Assembly (NCBI RefSeq): GCF_900143185.1
Contig: NZ_FSRQ01000001.1
Coordinates: 2,046,001-2,110,000, forward strand
Reading direction: 5' to 3'
Length of the DNA: 64,000 bases
Source of the DNA: Chryseobacterium scophthalmum
Lineage (GTDB): Bacteria; Bacteroidota; Bacteroidia; Flavobacteriales; Weeksellaceae
Within the stretch, counting starts at the first letter, position 1, and every line of letters begins with the position of its first letter. The notes under the pieces are model-generated. The model saw only the letters and a list, made by a program, of their open reading frames with translations. It was not told where the DNA came from and searched no databases. The translations under genes and the position numbers were made by a program. Positions 15,416 to 22,585 of the stretch are shown here, in pieces.

Positions 15416-16057
15416 CTAAGGCGCCAATCGAGAAATCTTCCAATCAAGATTTTCTAATGTATAGATAATTCTATCATGCAATCTATTGGGTCTTCCCTGC
15501 CAAAATTCTATTTCGTAAGGTTTTGCGATATAACCGCCCCAGTTTTCTGGTCTGGGAACTTCTTTATTTTGATATTCCTGCTCTAATACTTTTAATTTTT
15601 CTTCTAAAAACATTCTGTTGGGAATTTCCCGACTTTGAGGTGAAACTGCTGCACCGAGCTGACTTCCTTTCGGTCTCGAATGAAAATAACCATCACTTAA
15701 ATTCGTTGCAATTTTTTCAAGATTTGCTTTGATGATTATCTGTCTTTCTAAACCCGGCCAAAAGAAGTGAAGACAGGCTTTATGTGTTTTTTCGATAGCT
15801 TTTCCTTTTCTGCTGTCGTAGTTGGTATAAAAAATAAAACCTTCGTAAGTATATTCTTTCAGTAAAACCATTCTCGTGCGCGGACAACCATCTTCTTCCA
15901 ACGTAGAAATAGCCATTGCATTAGCCTCAGAAACGGAAGGATTTTCAGAAGCATCTAAGAACCAATCTCTGAATTGCTCAATAGGATTCTCTTTAATCTC
16001 AGTTTCAATAAGTTGAGATTTTTCGTAGATTTTTCTTTTATCGTGGAGGTTTTCCAT
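15416..16057 (-). CDS. pdxH: pyridoxamine 5'-phosphate oxidase
   Basis: This 213-residue FMN enzyme oxidises pyridoxine or pyridoxamine 5'-phosphate to pyridoxal 5'-phosphate. The motifs are PRTRMVLLKEY, FYTNYDSRKGK (FMN phosphate site), FFWPGLERQI and the C-terminal EFWQGRPNRLHDR with RLAP at the extreme end, which is the usual last residue pair of the family. It is divergent from the yqgE-like gene with only 24 bp between the start codons. It is probably transcribed alone. Confidence 0.96.
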   Translation of the reverse strand: MENLHDKRKIYEKSQLIETEIKENPIEQFRDWFLDASENPSVSEANAMAISTLEEDGCPRTRMVLLKEYTYEGFIFYTNYDSRKGKAIEKTHKACLHFFWPGLERQIIIKANLEKIATNLSDGYFHSRPKGSQLGAAVSPQSREIPNRMFLEEKLKVLEQEYQNKEVPRPENWGGYIAKPYEIEFWQGRPNRLHDRIIYTLENLDWKISRLAP

Positions 16058-16070
16058 AAATAATTTTTAT

Positions 16071-16078
16071 TAAATTTG
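16071..16078 (+). promoter_or_regulatory. -7 box of the yqgE-like gene
   Basis: TAAATTTG ends 3 nt before ATG 16082. The box lies within the 24-bp gap to pdxH. Confidence 0.55.
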
Positions 16079-16081
16079 AGT

Positions 16082-16630
16082 ATGAATTACTCATACAAAG
16101 GTAAAATATTAATTTCCACACCCGATATTTCCGGCGATATTTTTTCAAGATCGGTCGTGCTGATTATAGATCATTCCGAAAGTGGAGCATTCGGTTTGAT
16201 ACTGAATAAGAAAAATAGCAAAATGAGTAATCGTTTCAAAAACTTCTTTGATTTTGAAATTGAAGTTTACGACGGCGGTCCGGTAGAAAATGATAAAGTC
16301 TTTTTTATCATTAAAGGAAAAAAAGTAACTGAGAATTTTACCGAAATTAATGATGAGTATTATCTTACAGAAGATATCGAACTTATCATCAATGCTGTTT
16401 TGCAGAATGAAATCAGTATTCAGGATGTAAAAATATTTTCAGGATATTCGGGATGGTCTCCATCACAGCTGGAAAATGAAGTTTTGCAGAAAGTCTGGAC
16501 CGTTGTAGATGTTTATAATCTGGATTATACTCTTCCCAATGATCATACTTTGTGGAAATCTATTATGCAGAATCTTGGTGGTGAATATCTTTTGTGGGCA
16601 AATGCGCCGGAAGATATTTCGTTAAACTAG
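16082..16630 (+). CDS. YqgE/AlgH family protein (UPF0301)
   Basis: This 182-residue protein belongs to the YqgE/AlgH family, small cytoplasmic proteins of unresolved role. The start at 16082 (MNYSYKGKIL) is preferred over the TTG at 16076, which lies in the promoter box. Family motifs are GKILISTP, FSRSVVLIIDHSESGAFGLILNK, VYDGGPV and FSGYSGWSPSQLENE, in the usual order. It is divergent from pdxH and followed by an amidase gene with its own start region 107 bp on. Confidence 0.93.
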   Translation: MNYSYKGKILISTPDISGDIFSRSVVLIIDHSESGAFGLILNKKNSKMSNRFKNFFDFEIEVYDGGPVENDKVFFIIKGKKVTENFTEINDEYYLTEDIELIINAVLQNEISIQDVKIFSGYSGWSPSQLENEVLQKVWTVVDVYNLDYTLPNDHTLWKSIMQNLGGEYLLWANAPEDISLN

Positions 16631-16737
16631 TCATTACTTCACATTGAAGCGATTTAAAATTTAACAAATTTTTAAGCTTTCTTTACATAATTTTTAAGAT
16701 ACTTTTCACGTTATTTGATAACCTAAAACAATGAACT

Positions 16738-17319
16738 ATGAAAGCATTAAAATTACTGGTTGTATCATTCGCATCTGCCGCAATGCTTTCTTTCTCAACC
16801 GAAACCAAAAAGATTATTGTAATAGATGCAGGACATGGCGGAAATGATTTCGGAGCCAACATCAATGGTGTGTCAGAAAAAGATATGGTTTTGAGTATCG
16901 CTCAACAAATTAAAAAGGCAAGCGATAAAGACGGAAAATACGAAGTTATCTTAACAAGAAGTGATGATACTTATGCAACTCTTGCAGAACGTACCGAGCA
17001 AATCAATAAACTGAATCCCGAAATGGTTATTTCGCTTCATATTAACAGAACTCCTGAAGCAAACACCAATAAAAGCGGTCACGAAATTTTTATTCAGAAT
17101 ACTCAAGAATCTAAAAATTTAGCTGAAAAATTATCGAAAAAATTAGGAGAATGCAGCATTAAAGAACAAAATCTGCATATCCTGAGGAATTCAAAATCAC
17201 CTGCAGTTTTGGTAGAATTAGGCTATATCAACAATACTAAAGAAAGAGAATACATGAACAGCAGCGACGGGCAAAGAGAAATTGCTCAGAAATTTGCTGA
17301 CTTCATCAACGAAAAATAA
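16738..17319 (+). CDS. N-acetylmuramoyl-L-alanine amidase (Amidase_3)
   Basis: This 193-residue secreted zinc amidase cleaves the bond between N-acetylmuramic acid and L-alanine in peptidoglycan. The zinc ligands and catalytic glutamate are visible: DAGHGG (His), VSEKD (Glu), SLHIN (His) and VELGYINN (catalytic Glu). The signal peptide is MKALKLLVVSFASAAMLSFS. The protein is a bare catalytic domain, shorter than AmiA or AmiC and without AMIN or SPOR modules. A strong terminator follows. It is probably used in cell-wall turnover or division. Confidence 0.92.
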   Translation: MKALKLLVVSFASAAMLSFSTETKKIIVIDAGHGGNDFGANINGVSEKDMVLSIAQQIKKASDKDGKYEVILTRSDDTYATLAERTEQINKLNPEMVISLHINRTPEANTNKSGHEIFIQNTQESKNLAEKLSKKLGECSIKEQNLHILRNSKSPAVLVELGYINNTKEREYMNSSDGQREIAQKFADFINEK

Positions 17320-17352
17320 TAAAGAATACAGTTTCTGATCTCAATCAGAATA

Positions 17353-17390
17353 AAACCCGGTAAAGGACTTTAATGTTGTTTACCGGGTTT
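17353..17390 (+). terminator. hairpin terminator between convergent genes
   Basis: A perfect 12-bp stem AAACCCGGTAAA / TTTACCGGGTTT lies between the amidase and the convergent class IV aminotransferase gene ending at 17398. T-tracts are short on both sides, so efficiency is uncertain. Confidence 0.7.
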
Positions 17391-17397
17391 GTCAATT

Positions 17398-18207
17398 TTA
17401 GAAACTATTTCTCCAGCTTTCTACCAATTCGGTAAAACGAGCACTTTCAAAAGTTTTATTTCTAATTTTCTTTACAGAAAAGATTCCTTTTTCATCAGAA
17501 ATTAATAGAATTTCTTCCGCTTTCTGAGATTCAAAAGCAATAATTTCATGCTCCTGCGTATCTGCAAGATTATTTTTATGCAGGAAAGTTACAAAGTTCT
17601 CCAATAAAGGCGAAATATAAGCTCCTTCTGACTGTTTTGGTATCTTGATAACATTTCCTTCCAAGAAAAGAAGATTTCCAGTTGTAGAACGGGCAATACG
17701 TTTGTTTGGATTTAATAAGATCACATCATCCAAGTCATTTTCCTGGGCGTAAATTCCTCCATAAATGTTTTCAGGGCAATGAACTCTGATGTTACTCAAA
17801 AGGTTATTATTTACATTAATTTCTTTAATTAAATCTAATTCTAAAGGTCTTTGATGAATAGAAAGTACATCCTCCATTTCATCTACTTCAAAATAATAAG
17901 AAACCGTCGATTTAGATAAAATAACTCCGTCTGAATTTCTGAATACCAAGAAATTGATAATTCCGTTTTGAACACCTTCTCCTTCGATCACTTTCGTATT
18001 AAAAAGATTCTGAAAAAACTCCAGCGTATAAGTAAGAGGAATATTCATTCTCATTTTTCTCATGGAAGCCATTAAAAAGAAATAGCATTCTTCATCCATG
18101 ATTAATTTTGAATTTCTAATAAAAAAAGAAACTTTCACAGCATCTCCCGAAAGAAACGCACGGTTTTTCAATTCAAGTTCTTCAGATGTAAAATAGGTAT
18201 TTTTCAA
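17398..18207 (-). CDS. aminotransferase class IV family protein
   Basis: This 269-residue protein has the fold-type IV PLP aminotransferase pattern. NRAFLSGDAV takes the place of the usual RGFxYGDGxFET. IKEINVNNNLLS aligns with the lysine segment (K-x-x-N-x-x-x-N-x-L-A) so the PLP lysine is present, and DVILLNPNKRIARSTTGNLLF matches the cofactor phosphate region. The substrate is not clear; it could be aminodeoxychorismate lyase-like (PabC) or a branched-chain type. A START-like gene lies just upstream on the same strand, with a terminator between. Confidence 0.8.
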   Translation of the reverse strand: MKNTYFTSEELELKNRAFLSGDAVKVSFFIRNSKLIMDEECYFFLMASMRKMRMNIPLTYTLEFFQNLFNTKVIEGEGVQNGIINFLVFRNSDGVILSKSTVSYYFEVDEMEDVLSIHQRPLELDLIKEINVNNNLLSNIRVHCPENIYGGIYAQENDLDDVILLNPNKRIARSTTGNLLFLEGNVIKIPKQSEGAYISPLLENFVTFLHKNNLADTQEHEIIAFESQKAEEILLISDEKGIFSVKKIRNKTFESARFTELVESWRNSF

Positions 18208-18221
18208 AATTTAATTCTTTT

Positions 18222-18252
18222 ATAAAAAAATAATGAACGATAAATCGTTCAT
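18222..18252 (-). terminator. intrinsic terminator of the START-like gene
   Basis: ATGAACGAT / ATCGTTCAT is a perfect 9-bp stem with a 2-nt centre, followed on the minus strand by a T-rich run. Confidence 0.75.
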
Positions 18253-18287
18253 CAGTTTTGTTCATTTAAAACAGTCCTACTTAAGAA

Positions 18288-18674
18288 TTAAGCAGCACCT
18301 AATTTTATTCTAAGGTTTTCGATAAGATTTTCCCAGTACATTGCATTTTCCTCTTCATCACCTTCTTCACAAAAATCTGTAATATTTAAAGCTAGATCTT
18401 CTGTAATATCATCAATTGTGATGGTCATTTCGAAGAAATTTTTCGTCCCTTCGTCTTCTTCCCATCTGTAACGTACGAAACCTTCAGGCTTATATCTGAT
18501 TAAAGTCGCCTTTTCAGCAGGACCTCCACCCCAACTGAAAAAGAAATCATCACCTTTCTCTACTACCTCATCCGCAAACCATTCAGACAATCCCTCAGCA
18601 GTTGCCAAATATTCGTACAAAATCTCTGAAAGACAGTGCATTGGGAATTCGTAATGGACTTTATGTTTCGCCAT
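18288..18674 (-). CDS. START-like (SRPBCC) domain protein
   Basis: This small acidic protein of 128 residues has the AHSA1/START-like pattern of Flavobacteriia: an N-terminal strand KVHYEFPMH, a helix with TAEGLSEWFADEV, then FFFSWGGG..EKATLIRY and VRYRWEEDE, ending in a long helix (YWENLIENLRIKL). The start is placed at MAKHKVHYEF (18674), not the upstream ATG at 18695, because the core of the domain begins there. SRPBCC proteins bind hydrophobic ligands; the ligand here is unknown. It is a one-gene transcript. Confidence 0.85.
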   Translation of the reverse strand: MAKHKVHYEFPMHCLSEILYEYLATAEGLSEWFADEVVEKGDDFFFSWGGGPAEKATLIRYKPEGFVRYRWEEDEGTKNFFEMTITIDDITEDLALNITDFCEEGDEEENAMYWENLIENLRIKLGAA

Positions 18675-18856
18675 ATAACTTATTTTTAACGTCACGCAAT
18701 ATATAAATTAATTTTTTCATTACGCAAAATTATATTTAAATTTTTATGATTTTTGTCAGAAATATTCTTATTGCTTCAAAACGAAGTTTAACAGCCAATT
18801 CCGAAATAAAACTGCATCAAAAAAACTCATGAAAAAGCAATCTTCTGCGCACAGCT

Positions 18857-20107
18857 TTATATAGGGTTTTCCTCGTTTAAAACGTCAAGAATAATCTTAC
18901 ATCCTTCTGTAATTTCTTCTTTAGAAATTGTTAACGGTGGAGAAATTCTCAGGTATTCATTTCGGTATAACTGCCAGAAAACAATAAGACCTTTTTCCAT
19001 ACATTTTTTAGCAACATTGAGTGTAAATTCTGGAGTTCCAAGATTTACCGCAAGCATCAAACCTTTCCCGTTGATATTTTTAATTTTAGGATGAACCAAA
19101 AGTTCTCTGTACAGTTTTTCTTTTTCATCTACTTCATTCATCAAACCACTTTCTAAAACTTCTTTTAAAGTAGCGTGAGAAGCTGCAGCAATTAAAGGAT
19201 TTCCACCAAAAGTTGTAATGTGTCCTAATTTCGGAGAGTGAGAAAGTGTTTCCATAATCTTTTTAGAACTCATAAAAGCTCCGACTGGAACTCCACCACC
19301 CATTCCTTTTCCCATCACCAAAATATCAGGAACGATACCGAAATGCTCAAAAGAAAAAAGTTTTCCGGTTCTTCCAAAACCTGGTTGGATTTCATCAAGA
19401 ATCAATAAAGCTCCAACTTCTTCACATCTCTTTTTTAGTTTAATTAAATAATCATTATTCGGAACTAAAAAGCCAGCTGCTCCCTGAATGGTTTCAAGAA
19501 TTACACAAGCTGTTTTTTCTGTGATTTTATCGAAATCATTTTCATTATTAAACTCAATGAAGGAAATCATTGGCAACAAAGGACGAAATTCTCTTTTGTG
19601 ACCTTCATGTCCTGAAACACTTAATGCACCGTGCGTATTACCATGATATGAGTTTTTGAAAGAAACAATTTCTTCTCGACCGGTATATCTTTTTGCCAGT
19701 TTTAAACTTCCGTCAATTGCTTCTGCACCACTGTTGACCAAATAAGTAATTTCTAAAGGATCCGGAGTTGCTTCAGCTAATAATCTACACAATTCAACAG
19801 GCTTTTCCTGAGCATATTCGCCATAAACCATCACATGAAGATATTTGTCAGCCTGCTCTTTAATCGCATTAACTACTTTCGGATGCGAATGCCCCAAAGT
19901 ATTGGCCGAAACTCCGGCTACGAAATCGAGATATTTTCTTCCGTCTTTTCCAAAAATATAGCTTCCTTCTGCTTTTTCCACTTCAAAACCCGCTGCAAAT
20001 TGCGTCGTTTGAGCCTGATATTTAAAAAAATTGTTTTGCATTTCCATTGGATGAAAAATTTTAGGCAAAGCTAAAAAACATTCATCAGATGTAGAAATTT
20101 CATACAT
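18857..20107 (-). CDS. class III aminotransferase
   Basis: This PLP enzyme of about 416 residues belongs to the acetylornithine / ornithine / 4-aminobutyrate aminotransferase group. The motifs are NSGAEAIDGSLKLAKRYTGR, YHGNTHGALSVSG, LDEIQPGFGRTGKLF and the PLP lysine in VMGKGMGGG. The start is uncertain: the ATG at 20107 is given, but ATGs at 20047 or 20041 (MEMQNNFFKYQAQTTQ) also fit, since the conserved part begins there. Substrate cannot be fixed from sequence alone. The upstream region holds four copies of an AGACG-type dyad, so expression is probably controlled. Confidence 0.87.
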   Translation of the reverse strand: MYEISTSDECFLALPKIFHPMEMQNNFFKYQAQTTQFAAGFEVEKAEGSYIFGKDGRKYLDFVAGVSANTLGHSHPKVVNAIKEQADKYLHVMVYGEYAQEKPVELCRLLAEATPDPLEITYLVNSGAEAIDGSLKLAKRYTGREEIVSFKNSYHGNTHGALSVSGHEGHKREFRPLLPMISFIEFNNENDFDKITEKTACVILETIQGAAGFLVPNNDYLIKLKKRCEEVGALLILDEIQPGFGRTGKLFSFEHFGIVPDILVMGKGMGGGVPVGAFMSSKKIMETLSHSPKLGHITTFGGNPLIAAASHATLKEVLESGLMNEVDEKEKLYRELLVHPKIKNINGKGLMLAVNLGTPEFTLNVAKKCMEKGLIVFWQLYRNEYLRISPPLTISKEEITEGCKIILDVLNEENPI

Positions 20108-20140
20108 GATTATTACCCGTATTCGTATAAATTTCAACTT

Positions 20141-20218
20141 AGGCGTCTAAGTTCCTCAAATTAGACGTCTAACTACTTCGATTAAGACGTGTAATTTAAT
20201 TAAGTCGTGCGTCTAATT
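20141..20218. promoter_or_regulatory. cluster of TTAGACGTCTAA-type dyads
   Basis: CTTAGGCGTCTAAG (20139-20152 region), TTAGACGTCTAA (20161-20172, perfect palindrome), TTAAGACGTG (about 20182) and GTCGTGCGTCTAATTA (about 20204) share the GACG / CGTC core. They lie 30-110 bp upstream of the aminotransferase start on the minus strand and look like operator sites for one dimeric regulator. Confidence 0.5.
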
Positions 20219-20252
20219 AAGATTAAGTAAATAAAAACAAATATTTACAAAG

Positions 20253-20280
20253 AAAAAAGACCAGCTTTACAACTGGTCTT
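20253..20280 (-). terminator. intrinsic terminator of the fur-ostA operon
   Basis: AAGACCAG / CTGGTCTT with an 8-nt loop and T6 on the minus strand, directly after the OstA-like stop. Confidence 0.85.
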
Positions 20281-20287
20281 TCATTTA

Positions 20288-22033
20288 TTATTTTCTTACC
20301 CTTTTAGGTTTTTTAGCTTCTTCTTTAGCTCTTTCTTTTTCCGCTGCTTCCTGTACTTTATTGTAAAGAGCATCGTTGGGTTCGTATTTTATCTCTTCAT
20401 AATTTGGAGAGTCGACGAGAATATCCTGCCATTTCCGTATTCGGTCTTTGGTATTCCAGTTGAAATCTTCAAATTTTTTCTGTTCCGGAGAAATCTGACT
20501 CATCGGATACGTTTTTGCAGCCGCTCCGATACTGCATGAAATAATCTGAACCTGACGCTGATCAAACAAGGCACTGATAATTCCGCATATTGATACATTA
20601 ACCCCGATTCTATCGTTAACCTTTGTTTTCTTATTAAATTCATCGGCATACGTTATTGCTTCAGCATTTCCGATTACTTTAATTTCTTTGATATCCGGAC
20701 CTTCGTAATACACCGTCATTAATTTTCCTTTCACCTGATGAAATTCATCTAACAGATTTAATGAATCTACTTTAGCAATCGCAAAACCATTTCCGATCAC
20801 TTTTAAAGAGTCAATATTTTCAGTTTCAGTATTAAAATAAGCTTCTACTTTATCACCGGTCACCTGTTTTTCGCCGCTCCATAAAATAGGATTGGTGTAC
20901 ATGTGCATAATTCCGTCTGTTTCGTTGAAAGCAATAGAATCTGCTCTTCCCTGTGCATTTGATTTATAAATTCTTGCTTTTTTGAAAGCCCTCAAATAAC
21001 TTTTCTTTTTGGTAATATCTGCAGTATCCGGTTTTTGATAAGACAGAATTTTTTCGGACGAAAAGTAAAGCGAATCTTTTTCAAAAATCTTTACCGCATA
21101 AGGTTCCTTGGTCATCATTGACGAATCTTTCTTTTCGTAAATCTCACCATAGCCACCTTTAATGTATCTTTTCTCTAAAGGATCATCAAGCGTAACATTT
21201 CCTGTAGCTTTTCCGAAACCAGTGAGTTGATTATAATACATCTCATCTCCGGTAAGAATCTTGTCATTATAATAAATCCTCGAGTTTTTTGTAAGAAAAG
21301 ACTCTTTGGTATTCATATTATGAGTTCCTTTATCGGTAATAATCCTGTTCTTCGGATTTTTATTATTGGTAATTACGGTATAGCCGTTAATGGTAACAAT
21401 ATTGGTATTCTGATTCTGAACTACATTATCGCCTTCCAAAGTATAATCTTTGTCTACAATTTTCACTCTTCCTGTAAGATCAATCGTACGTGTTGTCAGA
21501 AAATAAGTAGCTGTTTTGGCGTAGGTTGTGCTTTTACCGTCATTGATGGTTCCACCTGTATTAAAATAAGCCTGATTTGAAACCCTGTCATAATACATGG
21601 TTTCAGTTTTAATAATCGTTCCTTTCGGATCGGTTAAGACTACATTTTTTCGGGCAACACCTTTTTGAGTATTTCCGTCGTACTCCATTTCTGATGATGT
21701 AATGATTGAGCCATCAGAGTTTTGAAGTCTTGTATTTCCGATTGCTTTTACAAAGTTTTCGGCTTCATACATCACCACTTCATCGGCGCTTAAAATAGAG
21801 CCTTGATGATCGATGACAACATTCCCCTTTAAATATTGATTACCATCATATTTGGCAGGATCTTTAATAATTTCATCAGCATGAATAATCTTCACCTTTT
21901 GTCCGGGCTTACTTTTCTGTGGCTGATTTTTTACAGGATTTTGTAAATAAGGGTCTCGTTGCGCAGGTTTCGGTGTAACCTGAGCTAAAGTAAACGAGGA
22001 AATAAATAGGAATAGAAAAAGAACCAGTCTCAT
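20288..22033 (-). CDS. OstA/LptA-like LPS transport protein
   Basis: This 581-residue secreted protein starts with a signal peptide (MRLVLFLFLFISSFTLAQ) and is built from repeated OstA (LptA/LptD-N) beta-jellyroll units: repeated patterns GNVVIDHQGSILSADEVVMY, GNTRLQNSDG, KNVVLTDPKG and GNVTLDDPLEK. The C-terminal 50 residues are charged and basic (KERAKEEAKKPKRVRK). It is longer than LptA and is the usual Bacteroidota form thought to form part of the bridge for lipopolysaccharide across the periplasm. It starts 3 bp after the Fur-family gene, so they are co-transcribed. Confidence 0.87.
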   Translation of the reverse strand: MRLVLFLFLFISSFTLAQVTPKPAQRDPYLQNPVKNQPQKSKPGQKVKIIHADEIIKDPAKYDGNQYLKGNVVIDHQGSILSADEVVMYEAENFVKAIGNTRLQNSDGSIITSSEMEYDGNTQKGVARKNVVLTDPKGTIIKTETMYYDRVSNQAYFNTGGTINDGKSTTYAKTATYFLTTRTIDLTGRVKIVDKDYTLEGDNVVQNQNTNIVTINGYTVITNNKNPKNRIITDKGTHNMNTKESFLTKNSRIYYNDKILTGDEMYYNQLTGFGKATGNVTLDDPLEKRYIKGGYGEIYEKKDSSMMTKEPYAVKIFEKDSLYFSSEKILSYQKPDTADITKKKSYLRAFKKARIYKSNAQGRADSIAFNETDGIMHMYTNPILWSGEKQVTGDKVEAYFNTETENIDSLKVIGNGFAIAKVDSLNLLDEFHQVKGKLMTVYYEGPDIKEIKVIGNAEAITYADEFNKKTKVNDRIGVNVSICGIISALFDQRQVQIISCSIGAAAKTYPMSQISPEQKKFEDFNWNTKDRIRKWQDILVDSPNYEEIKYEPNDALYNKVQEAAEKERAKEEAKKPKRVRK

Positions 22034-22036
22034 TGA

Positions 22037-22510
22037 TTAATCATTCTTAGTGCCATAAAAATACAGCGAATGAGAATCAATTTTTACGCCAAAAGCTCCT
22101 TCTATTGCTTCTTTAATCCCTTGAATTCTAGGATCACAGAACTCGATGATTTCTTCAATTTCTTTGTCTGAATCTTTTTTGTAAATCACCAAATGATCGT
22201 GCTGCTTATCAAAATAAGATTTCTCGTAAGAAGATGAAGTCAATGTTTTTTCACCAAACTGGTGCTTACGAATTAAGCCTGCATCAAGGAAAATCTCGAT
22301 GGTATTGTAAATCGTAGCTTTAGAAACATGATATTTTTTCTGCATCATCAGAAGATACAGATCATCTACATTAAAGTGATGATCCATATTATAGATTTCT
22401 TCTAAGATCGTGTATCGTTCAGGCGTGTTACGAAAACCTTTTTCAAGTAAATAATTTCGTAAAACGTCTTTTATTAAAGCTATATTTTTTTCTTTTTGTA
22501 AAGTATCCAT
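22037..22510 (-). CDS. Fur family transcriptional regulator
   Basis: This 157-residue regulator has the Fur winged helix (residues about 15-90: RNTPERYTILEEIY, VSKATIYNTIEIFLDAGLI) and the metal-binding HDHLV segment. The structural zinc CxxC pairs of canonical Fur and PerR are absent: the region after HDHLV reads VIYKKDSDKEIEEIIEFCDP. Whether it senses iron, peroxide or zinc is therefore unclear. It is the first gene of an operon with the OstA-like protein. A dyad (ATTGATTT / AAATCAAT) overlaps its -7 box, suggesting autoregulation. Confidence 0.9.
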   Translation of the reverse strand: MDTLQKEKNIALIKDVLRNYLLEKGFRNTPERYTILEEIYNMDHHFNVDDLYLLMMQKKYHVSKATIYNTIEIFLDAGLIRKHQFGEKTLTSSSYEKSYFDKQHDHLVIYKKDSDKEIEEIIEFCDPRIQGIKEAIEGAFGVKIDSHSLYFYGTKND

Positions 22511-22526
22511 TAAAAAATTTATCTTA

Positions 22527-22534
22527 CAAATTTA
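22527..22534 (-). promoter_or_regulatory. -7 box of the fur-family gene
   Basis: TAAATTTG on the minus strand, 16 nt before the ATG. Confidence 0.55.
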
Positions 22535-22555
22535 TTGATTTTTATTTAAATCAAT
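22534..22555. promoter_or_regulatory. candidate Fur-family operator
   Basis: ATTGATTT-TTATTT-AAATCAAT has perfect 8-bp arms with a 6-bp spacer and touches the -7 box of the regulator gene. Confidence 0.5.
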
Positions 22556-22585
22556 ATCATGCATTTAAGCTCTGTAATGCAAGTA

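Noticed and set aside
17398..18207. Class IV aminotransferase thought to lack the PLP lysine.
   Set aside because: IKEINVNNNLLS aligns in spacing with the K-x-x-N-x-x-x-N-x-L-A lysine segment, so the lysine is present.
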